Positions 1-5,360 of a stretch of 7,964 bases of DNA are shown here, one piece after another. The stretch is from an uncultured Collinsella sp. (GTDB lineage Bacteria > Actinomycetota > Coriobacteriia > Coriobacteriales > Coriobacteriaceae). Each line of letters opens with the position of its first letter. Within the stretch, counting starts at the first letter, position 1. Position numbers and translations under genes: made by a program. The notes beneath the pieces are model-generated. The model was not told the DNA's origin, did not search any database, and saw only the letters and a program-made list of their open reading frames with translations. The DNA is taken from contig CABUMU010000093.1 in assembly GCA_902492855.1 (NCBI GenBank), positions 1 through 7,964 on the forward strand. The letters are read 5' to 3'.

Positions 1-165
1 ATCTGCCACCCGGGCCCCATCAACCGCGGCGTCGAGTTCGATTCCTATATGGCCGACCACCCGCAACGCTCCGTCATCCTGGAGCAGGTCTACGCCGGTA
101 TCTGCGTGCGTATGGCTATCCTGTATCTGCTGCTTGGAGGTGCCGATAATGGCCTTGCTTCTTAA
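1..165 (+). CDS. pyrB: Aspartate carbamoyltransferase catalytic chain, C-terminal end (partial)
   Basis: Only the last 54 codons are present; the gene runs in from the left edge. The enzyme condenses carbamoyl phosphate with aspartate, the first committed step of pyrimidine synthesis. The visible part opens with the conserved HPGPINRG segment of the aspartate-binding domain, followed by a helix and the typical C-terminal end (QVYAGICVRMAILYLLL). Translation then continues for about nine residues to a TAA at 163-165. The last 17 nt overlap the start of pyrC and contain its ribosome binding site, so the two genes are probably translationally coupled. No regulatory chain (pyrI) is seen, as in most Gram-positive bacteria. 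The family match is seen directly; the missing N-terminal carbamoyl phosphate site cannot be judged. Confidence 0.93.
   Translation: MCHPGPINRGVEFDSYMADHPQRSVILEQVYAGICVRMAILYLLLGGADNGLAS
136..140 (+). promoter_or_regulatory. Ribosome binding site for pyrC
   Basis: GGAGG lies 8 nt before the ATG at 149, inside the 3' end of pyrB. It decides the pyrC start: the in-frame TTG at 134 overlaps this motif and has no Shine-Dalgarno sequence of its own. Confidence 0.8.
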
Positions 166-1438
166 GAATGCCCACGTCGTCGACCCGTCCGTCGAGCTTG
201 ACGGTGTCGTTGACGTCCTGATTGACGGCGACAAGATCGCCGAGGTCGGCGAGAATCTCGCCGTCGAGGGAGCCGAGGTCCGCGACCTTTCCGGCAAGTA
301 CCTCGTCCCCGGCCTGGTGGATATGCACGTTCACCTTCGCGAGCCCGGCTACGAGGTCAAAGAGGACATCGAGAGCGGTACCCGCGCAGCTGCCAAGGGC
401 GGCTTTACCGGCGTGTGCTCCATGCCCAACACCGATCCCGTCACCGATAACGGTACCGTCGTGGAGTTCGTAAAGTCCCGTGCTGCCGAGGTCGGTCACT
501 GCCGCGTCTATCCGTCGGGCGCCATGACCCGCGGTCTTAAGGGCGAGGCCATGTCCGAGATGGGCGATATGGTCGCCCACGGCGCCGTCGCCTTCACCGA
601 CGACGGTCGCGGCGTGCAAGGCGCGGGCATGCTCCGTCGTTGCATGGACTACGGCAAGATGTTCGGCAAGGTCTTTATGAGCCACTGCCAGGACGAGGAC
701 TTGGTCGGCCACGGCCAGATCAACGAGGGCAAGGTCTCGACCCGTCTGGCCCTCGAGGGCTGGCCGGCTGCCGGCGAGGAGCTCCAGATCGCCCGCGACA
801 TCGAGATCGCCAAGCTGACCGGTGCCAAGCTGCACATCCAGCACATCTCCACCGCCCATGGTCTGGAGATCGTGCGTGCCGGTAAGGCCGCTGGCGTTCA
901 GGTTACCTGCGAGGCTACCCCGCACCACATGTTCCTGACCGAGAACGACCTGGACGAGACCTACAACACCTCGCTCAAGGTCAATCCGCCGCTGCGTACC
1001 GAGGAAGATGCCGAGGCCATCCGTCAGGGCGTCATCGACGGCACCGTCGACGCTATCGTCACCGATCACGCTCCCCACACCCCGTGGGAGAAGGCCCGCG
1101 AGTTCGAGCTTGCGCCCTTTGGCATGATCGGCCTTGAGACCTCCCTGTCGCTCGTACTCACCGAGCTGGTCAACACGGGCAAGATGAGCATGGGCCGCAT
1201 GGTCGAGCTCATGGCCATCAAGCCGCGTGAGATCCTGGGTCTCGACCAGGTTCAGGTCAAGGCGGGCTCCGTTGCCGACCTGACCGTGTTCGACGCGTCC
1301 GCCACCTGGACGGTTGGCGAGGACGGTTACGAGTCGCGCGCCGAGAACTCCGGTTTTGCCGGTCGCACGCTCACCGGTCGTGCCACCGATGTGTTTGTCG
1401 GCGGTAAGCAGACGCTTGCCGACGGCTGCATCTGCTAG
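149..1438 (+). CDS. pyrC: Dihydroorotase, type I (zinc amidohydrolase)
   Basis: Catalyses reversible cyclisation of N-carbamoyl-L-aspartate to dihydroorotate in the cytoplasm. The 429-residue product has the usual length of the type I, Bacillus-like class. Metal and catalytic residues of the amidohydrolase barrel are all visible: DMHVHLREPG with H60 and H62, the TDDGRG segment with D151/D152 (this class uses an Asp bridging ligand instead of a carbamylated Lys), H179 in MSHCQDE, H232 in HIQHIS, and D306 in TDHAPHT. The substrate-side loop MPNT (residues 92-95) and the late PFGMIGLET segment are also present. Nothing appears broken, so this should be an active enzyme and not a dihydroorotase-like pseudo-subunit. 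It overlaps pyrB by 17 nt. The ATG at 149 is chosen for its spacing to GGAGG and because MALLLKNAHVVDP is the normal N-terminus. Confidence 0.97.
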   Translation: MALLLKNAHVVDPSVELDGVVDVLIDGDKIAEVGENLAVEGAEVRDLSGKYLVPGLVDMHVHLREPGYEVKEDIESGTRAAAKGGFTGVCSMPNTDPVTDNGTVVEFVKSRAAEVGHCRVYPSGAMTRGLKGEAMSEMGDMVAHGAVAFTDDGRGVQGAGMLRRCMDYGKMFGKVFMSHCQDEDLVGHGQINEGKVSTRLALEGWPAAGEELQIARDIEIAKLTGAKLHIQHISTAHGLEIVRAGKAAGVQVTCEATPHHMFLTENDLDETYNTSLKVNPPLRTEEDAEAIRQGVIDGTVDAIVTDHAPHTPWEKAREFELAPFGMIGLETSLSLVLTELVNTGKMSMGRMVELMAIKPREILGLDQVQVKAGSVADLTVFDASATWTVGEDGYESRAENSGFAGRTLTGRATDVFVGGKQTLADGCIC

Positions 1439-1458
1439 CATAGCCTTATCGCTTTTGT

Positions 1459-1497
1459 GCGCGGCGCCCTTGCGGTGCCGCGCTTTCTGTTCGTTTT
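1459..1497 (+). terminator. Terminator-like hairpin between pyrC and pyrK
   Basis: A 10-bp stem, GCGCGGCGCC (1459-1468) with GGTGCCGCGC (1474-1483), contains one G-U pair and a 5-nt loop. It is followed by TTTCTGTTCGTTTT, a T-rich tail broken by C and G. The shape is that of an intrinsic terminator 21 nt past the pyrC stop. Because pyrK, pyrD and pyrF follow on the same strand, it is more likely a partial terminator, attenuator or mRNA processing/stability point than a full stop. No alternative antiterminator pairing or leader peptide was recognised. Confidence 0.6.
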
Positions 1498-1530
1498 GAC
1501 CATGCAACCGCATGGGGGATTGGAGCGTCT

Positions 1531-2322
1531 ATGCCCACACCTTCCACTGCACGCATGCACGACTTCGAGGTCGTCTCGAACCAGGAGATCGCCGACGGCA
1601 TCTTCTCGCTCGTCATCTCGGCCCCCAAGCTTGCAAGTGCGCTCAAGCCCGGTCAGTTTGTGAACATCGCCGTACCCGGCGATGCGTCCTCGCTGCTTCG
1701 CGTGCCCCTGAGCTACTACCGCGCCGACGCCGAGGCCGGCACCGTCGAGCTGTGGTACGCCGTCGTGGGCGACGATACCCGTCGTTTGTCCCAGATGGGC
1801 CCTGGCTCCACCTCTAACCTGCTGGGCCCCGGTGGCCGTGGCTGGATGGTACCCGAGGGCACCAGGAAGGCCCTGCTCGTCGCCGGTGGCATCGGCGTTC
1901 CGCCTGTGCTGTGTCTTGCCGGTATGCTTGCCGAGCAGGGCGTGGATGTTGACGTGTGCCTGGGCTTTGGCACCGCTTCCAAGGCCGTGGGTGTCGATGA
2001 GTTCCGCGCGCTGGGCGCCACGGTCAACGTTTGCACCGACGACGGCTCGCTCGGCACGCACGGTTTTTGCACCGATCCTGCCGCCGAGCTGGTCGGCGAG
2101 GGCGGCTACGACTACGTCGCCAGCTGCGGCCCCGCTGTCATGATGAAGAAAGTCGCCGCCGCTGCCGCCGAGGCCGGTGCGTACTGCGAGGTGTCGCTTG
2201 AGCGCATGATGAGCTGTGGCTTTGGCGCCTGCAACACCTGCAATGTCGAGACGGTCGACGGTATGAAGGGCGCTTGCATGTGCGGCCCCGTGTTCGATGC
2301 TTCCAAGGTGGTGGTCTTCTAG
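1531..2322 (+). CDS. pyrK: Dihydroorotate dehydrogenase B, electron transfer subunit
   Basis: Iron-sulfur flavoprotein that passes electrons from the FMN of PyrD to NAD+ in the class 1B dihydroorotate dehydrogenase heterotetramer. The 263 residues are laid out as a ferredoxin-reductase-type FAD-binding barrel with the RVPLS motif (57-61), an NAD-binding fold with AGGIGVPP (118-125) and CGP (199-201), then a C-terminal [2Fe-2S] domain. The cluster ligands are C229, C234 and C237 in SCGFGACNTC plus C249. An extra cysteine, C251, sits where relatives usually carry Asp before GPVF. Upstream are GGGGG (1514-1518) and GGAG (1522-1525), so the ATG at 1531 is well supported; ATG at codon 9 is a weaker alternative. 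It is followed directly by its partner pyrD, which supports the assignment over other ferredoxin reductase-like proteins. Confidence 0.95.
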   Translation: MPTPSTARMHDFEVVSNQEIADGIFSLVISAPKLASALKPGQFVNIAVPGDASSLLRVPLSYYRADAEAGTVELWYAVVGDDTRRLSQMGPGSTSNLLGPGGRGWMVPEGTRKALLVAGGIGVPPVLCLAGMLAEQGVDVDVCLGFGTASKAVGVDEFRALGATVNVCTDDGSLGTHGFCTDPAAELVGEGGYDYVASCGPAVMMKKVAAAAAEAGAYCEVSLERMMSCGFGACNTCNVETVDGMKGACMCGPVFDASKVVVF

Positions 2323-3245
2323 TGGGTGCCGTGAACATGGCCGTCGATTTCGGCGGCGTCAAGATGCAAAACCCCATCAACACCGCAGCCGGTACCTTTG
2401 GCTACGGCTGGCAGTTCCAGAACTTCTTTGATGTTTCCCAACTGGGCGCCATCACCACCAAGGGTTGCGCAGCCGAGCCCTGGCCCGGTAACCCCGCGCC
2501 CCGCATGGCCGAGATCCCCGGCGGTATGATCAACTCCGTGGGCCTTCAGAACCCCGGCGTGGCCGCCTTTGCTCGCGAGTCCGGTCCGTGGCTCGAGCAG
2601 CTCTCCAAGGACGGCTGCCAGGTCATCTGTCAGGTTGCCGGCCACTCCGTTGACGAGTTTGTCCGCGCACTCGAGATGTATGTCGAGCTGTGCCCCTGGG
2701 CTGCCGGCTACGAGATCAACGTGAGCTGCCCCAATATCGCCGCCGGCGGTGCCGCCATGGGCTCCACGCCCGAGGGCGCCTCTTCCGTTATGGCTGCCTG
2801 CCGCAAGGTGACCGATAAGCCGCTGTTCGTGAAGATGGCGCCGGTCAACGTCGCCGAGATCGCCAAGGCCCTCGAGGCTGCCGGCGCCGACGGCCTTTCG
2901 GTCATCAACTCCATTCAGGGCATGGCCATCGACGTCCATACCCGCAAGTCCCGCGTGGCCAAGCCCAAGGGCGGCCTTTCGGGCCCGCTGTGCCACCACA
3001 TCGCCGTGCGCATGGTCTGGGAGGTTGCCCAGGCCGTCGATATCCCCATCAACGGTGTCGGCGGTGTCATGACCGGCGAGGATGCGGCTGAGTTTATCCT
3101 GGCCGGTGCCACCTGCGTGTCGGTCGGCATGGCCAACTTCGTCGATCCGTGCGCTTCGCTCAAGATCGCGCATGAGCTCGAGGCCTGGGCCGAGTCCCAG
3201 GGCGTAAAGGACATCAACGAGCTGGTAGGTGCTTTCGAATGCTAG
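2322..3245 (+). CDS. pyrD: Dihydroorotate dehydrogenase B (NAD+), catalytic subunit
   Basis: FMN-containing TIM-barrel subunit that oxidises dihydroorotate to orotate and hands electrons to PyrK. Read from GTG at 2322 it has 307 residues, close to family length. Seen in order: NPINTAAGTFGYG near the N-terminus, TTKG with K47 (FMN contact), the PRMAEIPGGMINSVGLQNPG segment, INVSCPN with C136, the active-site cysteine that marks class 1 enzymes, K171 in VKMAP, N196 in INSIQG, and KGGLSGP plus GVGGV phosphate-binding loops. The GTG shares one base with the pyrK stop (TAGTG) and has AAGGTGG about 9 nt upstream. ATG at 2337 is a possible alternative start with a poorer upstream site. An apparent extension further upstream only reads through pyrK in another frame. 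The end overlaps pyrF by 7 nt. Confidence 0.95.
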   Translation: MGAVNMAVDFGGVKMQNPINTAAGTFGYGWQFQNFFDVSQLGAITTKGCAAEPWPGNPAPRMAEIPGGMINSVGLQNPGVAAFARESGPWLEQLSKDGCQVICQVAGHSVDEFVRALEMYVELCPWAAGYEINVSCPNIAAGGAAMGSTPEGASSVMAACRKVTDKPLFVKMAPVNVAEIAKALEAAGADGLSVINSIQGMAIDVHTRKSRVAKPKGGLSGPLCHHIAVRMVWEVAQAVDIPINGVGGVMTGEDAAEFILAGATCVSVGMANFVDPCASLKIAHELEAWAESQGVKDINELVGAFEC

Positions 3246-3955
3246 AGACCGATGCCCGCGACCGCGTAATCGTCGCCCTCGACTGCGATCGTGAACGTTC
3301 GCTCGAGCTCGCCCACGAGCTTTCGGGCCATGCCGCCTGGCTCAAGGTTGGCATGACGCTCTATTACGCTGAGGGCCCCGAGATCGTCAAGACCTTTAAG
3401 GACCTGGGCTTTAAGGTCTTCCTTGACCTTAAGTTCCATGATATTCCGCATCAGGTTCGCGGTGCCGCCCGTTCGGCCTCGCTTGCCGGTGCCGACCTGC
3501 TCTCGGTTCACGGCTTGGGTTCGGGCGCCATGCTCGCTGCCTGCCGCGAGGGTGCCGAGGAGGCGCGCGAGGACCGCGCCAAGCTCGTCGCCATCACCGT
3601 GCTCACGAGCATGAATCAGGATGCCTTGAGCGAGATCGGCGTCGAGTCGCCCGTGGCCGAGGAGGCCGCCCGCCTGGCAAAGCTCGCTCAGGCCAACGGC
3701 ATCGATGGCATCGTGTGCTCGCCGATGGAGGCTCACGACATGCGTGAGCTGCTGGGCCCTGATGCCCTGATCGTGACTCCGGGTGTGCGTCCGGTGGGTG
3801 CCGCCTTAGGTGACCAGTCCCGCGTGGCGACGCCTTCCCAGGCTATCGAGCGCGGTGCGAGCCACATTGTGGTGGGCCGTCCCATCACCGGTGCCGACGA
3901 TCCGGTTGCCGCCTTTGACGCCATCGTCGCTGAGCTGGTCGAAAACGTCGCGTAA
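3239..3955 (+). CDS. pyrF: Orotidine 5'-phosphate decarboxylase
   Basis: Converts OMP to UMP, the last step of the pathway, without a cofactor. The 238-residue TIM-barrel protein belongs to the short bacterial class I. Catalytic residues are visible: D15 in VALDC, K36 in WLKVG, and the signature FLDLKFHDIP with D63, K65 and D68. Phosphate-binding elements PGVRP (181-185) and VVGRPITG with R214 follow. The ATG at 3239 lies inside the last codons of pyrD (ATGCTAG), so translation is probably coupled; no strong separate Shine-Dalgarno sequence is evident. It is the last gene of the pyrimidine cluster here. pyrE, which makes its substrate, does not follow and must lie elsewhere. Confidence 0.97.
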   Translation: MLETDARDRVIVALDCDRERSLELAHELSGHAAWLKVGMTLYYAEGPEIVKTFKDLGFKVFLDLKFHDIPHQVRGAARSASLAGADLLSVHGLGSGAMLAACREGAEEAREDRAKLVAITVLTSMNQDALSEIGVESPVAEEAARLAKLAQANGIDGIVCSPMEAHDMRELLGPDALIVTPGVRPVGAALGDQSRVATPSQAIERGASHIVVGRPITGADDPVAAFDAIVAELVENVA

Positions 3956-3962
3956 AAGATTC

Positions 3963-3990
3963 CCCTAAGTCACCACTTTTGGGTTTCATT
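3963..3990 (+). terminator. Weak terminator candidate after pyrF
   Basis: CCC-T-AAGT (3963-3970) can pair with ACTT-TT-GGG (3975-3983) around a 4-nt CACC loop, followed by TTTCATT. The stem is short and has a small internal loop. Position, 8 nt past the pyrF stop, is the main argument. It may act together with the larger hairpin at 4001-4058. Confidence 0.35.
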
Positions 3991-4000
3991 AGCACAAAAT

Positions 4001-4058
4001 AGCCCCTGTGCCTGCGTAAACTTTCCCATCCTTTGTGTGGAATCGCAGGTCAGGGGCT
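4001..4058. repeat. Large inverted repeat (hairpin with 27-nt loop) in the pyrF-mihF gap
   Basis: AGCCCCTG-TG-CCTGCG (4001-4016) pairs with CGCAGG-T-CAGGGGCT (4044-4058): 14 base pairs in two blocks split by a small bulge. The 27-nt loop (4017-4043) is pyrimidine-rich in its first half. On the + strand no T-run follows (TAACTTTGGG), so it is not a standard terminator there. On the - strand the arm is followed by ATTTTGTG, which could terminate an antisense transcript. It might instead be a structured leader or small RNA element, or the core of a dispersed intergenic repeat. The pairing is seen; the function is unknown. Confidence 0.6.
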
Positions 4059-4117
4059 TAACTTTGGGCGCAGTATATTGCACTTTTTGCGGGTATCGTC
4101 TAACCTATGGAGCCGCG

Positions 4118-4156
4118 ATTGGGCATTTTGTACGTTCTACGTGCTAAAATGCCAAT
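4118..4156. promoter_or_regulatory. Near-palindrome upstream of mihF, possible operator or leader hairpin
   Basis: ATTGG-G-CATTTT-GT-ACGT (4118-4135) is mirrored by ACGT-GCT-AAAATG-CCAAT (4139-4156) around a 3-nt centre, giving 15 paired positions with small bulges. It ends 38 nt before the mihF start. The right arm contains TAAAAT (4145-4150), a plausible -10 box, with no good -35 at normal spacing (TTGGGC at 4119 is 20 nt away). A promoter with an overlapping operator is one reading; a hairpin in the mihF 5' leader is another. A second AT-rich candidate, TATAAC (4169-4174), is too close to the ribosome binding site to be convincing. Confidence 0.45.
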
Positions 4157-4184
4157 TATTGAATCAGATATAACCCAACTACTT

Positions 4185-4189
4185 GGAGG
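4185..4189 (+). promoter_or_regulatory. Ribosome binding site for mihF
   Basis: GGAGG with a 5-nt spacer to ATG 4195. It rules out the in-frame TTG at 4183, which overlaps the motif. Confidence 0.8.
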
Positions 4190-4194
4190 TACGA

Positions 4195-4503
4195 ATGGCA
4201 CTCCCTCAGCTTACCGATGAGCAGCGCAAGCAGGCTCTTGAGAAGGCTGCTGCCGCACGTCACGCTCGCGCTGAGCTTCGCGAGCAGATCAAGAAGGGCG
4301 AGAAGTCCCTTGAGTCCGTGCTCAACTCCGATGACCCCATCGCTTCCCGCATGAAGGTTTCCACCCTCATCGAGTCTCTCCCTGGTTATGGCAAGGCCAA
4401 GGCCGCCAAGATCATGGAGGAGCTCGGTATCTCCGCTACCCGTCGCGTCCAGGGCCTCGGCGTCCGTCAGCGCGAGCAGCTCCTCGAGCAGCTGACCAAA
4501 TAA
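4195..4503 (+). CDS. mihF: Actinobacterial integration host factor (nucleoid-associated protein)
   Basis: Small basic DNA-binding protein of the mycobacterial IHF (mIHF/sIHF) family, unrelated in fold to the IHF/HU dimers of Proteobacteria. In actinomycetes it bends DNA, organises the nucleoid and influences transcription. The 102 residues comprise a long charged N-terminal helix (about 5-35, TDEQRKQALEKAAAARHARA), a linker with SDDPIASRMKV, and a C-terminal helix-hairpin-helix-like DNA-binding unit, LIESLPGYGKAKAAKIMEEL (58-77), then ISATRRVQGLGVRQREQLLEQL. This matches the conserved 'LPxxGKxKAxxIMxELxI...RRxxGLGxRQRxxLL' pattern I recall for mIHF. It has the strongest Shine-Dalgarno sequence in its cluster and sits first in mihF-gmk-rpoZ-thiI. 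The stop codon abuts the gmk start with no gap. Confidence 0.93.
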   Translation: MALPQLTDEQRKQALEKAAAARHARAELREQIKKGEKSLESVLNSDDPIASRMKVSTLIESLPGYGKAKAAKIMEELGISATRRVQGLGVRQREQLLEQLTK

Positions 4504-5073
4504 GTGAGCGCTCAGGATTCCAAGCTCTTTGTGATTTCTGGACCGTCAGGCGCAGGCAAGGGTACGCTCGTCACTCGTGTGCGCGAGCGCCGCTCGAACC
4601 TGGGCCTGACGGTTTCGGCTACCACGCGAGCACCACGCAAAGGTGAGGTCGACGGCGTCAACTACTTTTTTCTGACGCGCGAGGAGTTCGACCGCCGCGT
4701 GGCAAACGGCGAGTTTGTTGAGTGGGCCGAGGTCCACGGTAACTGCTACGGCACGTTGGTGAGCGAGGTCACATCCAAGCTCGCCTCGGGCGCGTCTCTG
4801 ATTTTGGAGATCGATGTCCAGGGCGCCCTGCAGGTGAAGGAGCGTTTCCCCGAGGCCGTGCTGATCTTTATCAAGCCGCCTTCGCTTGAGGTGCTCCGCG
4901 AGCGCCTGGTCGGTCGCGGTACCGAGACGCCCGAGACGATTGAGCTGCGTATGGCAAACGCCGCCGATGAGCTTGCCCTTGCCGACCGCTACGACGACGT
5001 CGTGGTTAATGACGATCTCGACCGCGCGACCGATGAGCTCGTTCGCGTTCTCGATATGCATGAAAGGATCTGA
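4504..5073 (+). CDS. gmk: Guanylate kinase
   Basis: Phosphorylates GMP to GDP with ATP in the cytoplasm. The 189-residue product has the P-loop GPSGAGKGT (13-21), the GMP-binding segment SATTRAPRKGEVDGVNY (about 38-54, R42 and R45), E70 in NGEFVEW, the YGT contact (82-84), EIDVQGA (102-108), and a LID region with RLVGRGTETPE. Length and motif order are standard for the bacterial enzyme. The GTG start directly follows the mihF TAA and no clear GGAGG precedes it, so translation probably depends on ribosomes finishing mihF. The start is supported by the short distance to the P-loop, which is normal in this family. Being next to mihF and rpoZ repeats the arrangement known from mycobacteria. Confidence 0.97.
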   Translation: MSAQDSKLFVISGPSGAGKGTLVTRVRERRSNLGLTVSATTRAPRKGEVDGVNYFFLTREEFDRRVANGEFVEWAEVHGNCYGTLVSEVTSKLASGASLILEIDVQGALQVKERFPEAVLIFIKPPSLEVLRERLVGRGTETPETIELRMANAADELALADRYDDVVVNDDLDRATDELVRVLDMHERI

Positions 5074-5078
5074 GGTCC

Positions 5079-5360
5079 GTGTCCGTTGTAAAGCCTTGCA
5101 TTGACGATCTTCTGGAGAAGACCGATCACAACCGCTTCCTGCTTGCTTCGCTTGCCTTCAAGCGCGCCTGCGATATTAACAGCATGCTGCGTGGCCAGCA
5201 CAACCGCGTGCTTGCCGTCCAGGATGTCGATGACATCACCATCGGGCTTTCCGGTGCCGATACCATTTCGATGGCTATGGACGAGATTGTCGACGGCGAC
5301 ATCTCTTACGACGAGGCCCGTTACGAGAAGGCGCTCGGCCACAAGGTTGCTGAAGCCTAA
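5079..5360 (+). CDS. rpoZ: DNA-directed RNA polymerase omega subunit
   Basis: Small subunit that binds the beta' chain and helps assemble and stabilise RNA polymerase. At 93 residues it is close to the usual omega length. The conserved regions are visible: an N-terminal CIDDLLEKTDHNRFLLASLA, the helix AFKRACDIN that contacts beta', and the C-terminal block ADTISMAMDEIVDGDISY, corresponding to the common 'KPvtiAleEIaeGki.Y' ending. The loop between these (LRGQHNRVLAVQDVDDITIGLSG) is less typical, so the match rests mainly on the two flanking blocks and on position after gmk. Start is GTG 5079; AAAGGA at 5064-5069 is the best-spaced ribosome binding site, and GAGG at 5072-5075 overlaps the gmk stop but is very close. 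Its stop abuts thiI. Confidence 0.9.
   Translation: MSVVKPCIDDLLEKTDHNRFLLASLAFKRACDINSMLRGQHNRVLAVQDVDDITIGLSGADTISMAMDEIVDGDISYDEARYEKALGHKVAEA

Noticed and set aside
116..1513. Long open frame on the - strand (465 codons) opposite pyrC
   Set aside because: Low-complexity, His/Gly/Leu/Val/Asp-rich translation with no recognisable domain. It is the complementary-frame shadow expected from G/C-ending codons in a clear dihydroorotase gene.
1435..2061. Open frame on the - strand (208 codons) opposite pyrK that also covers the pyrC-pyrK gap
   Set aside because: No recognisable domain, and it cuts through the hairpin at 1459-1483 and into pyrK, which is clearly the real gene.
2274..2321. Upstream extension of pyrD into pyrK
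   Set aside because: The added residues (MHVRPRVRCFQGGG) are out-of-frame PyrK sequence; GTG 2322 with an upstream AAGGTGG and normal PyrD length is a better start.
2319..3173. Open frame on the - strand (284 codons) opposite pyrD
   Set aside because: Same codon-bias shadow pattern (repeated GH, GD, LG); the + strand frame has all PyrD motifs.
3956..4194. Possible tRNA or known riboswitch in the pyrF-mihF gap
   Set aside because: No cloverleaf, no anticodon arm with a TTCGA-type T loop, and no riboswitch consensus that I recognise; only the inverted repeats reported above.
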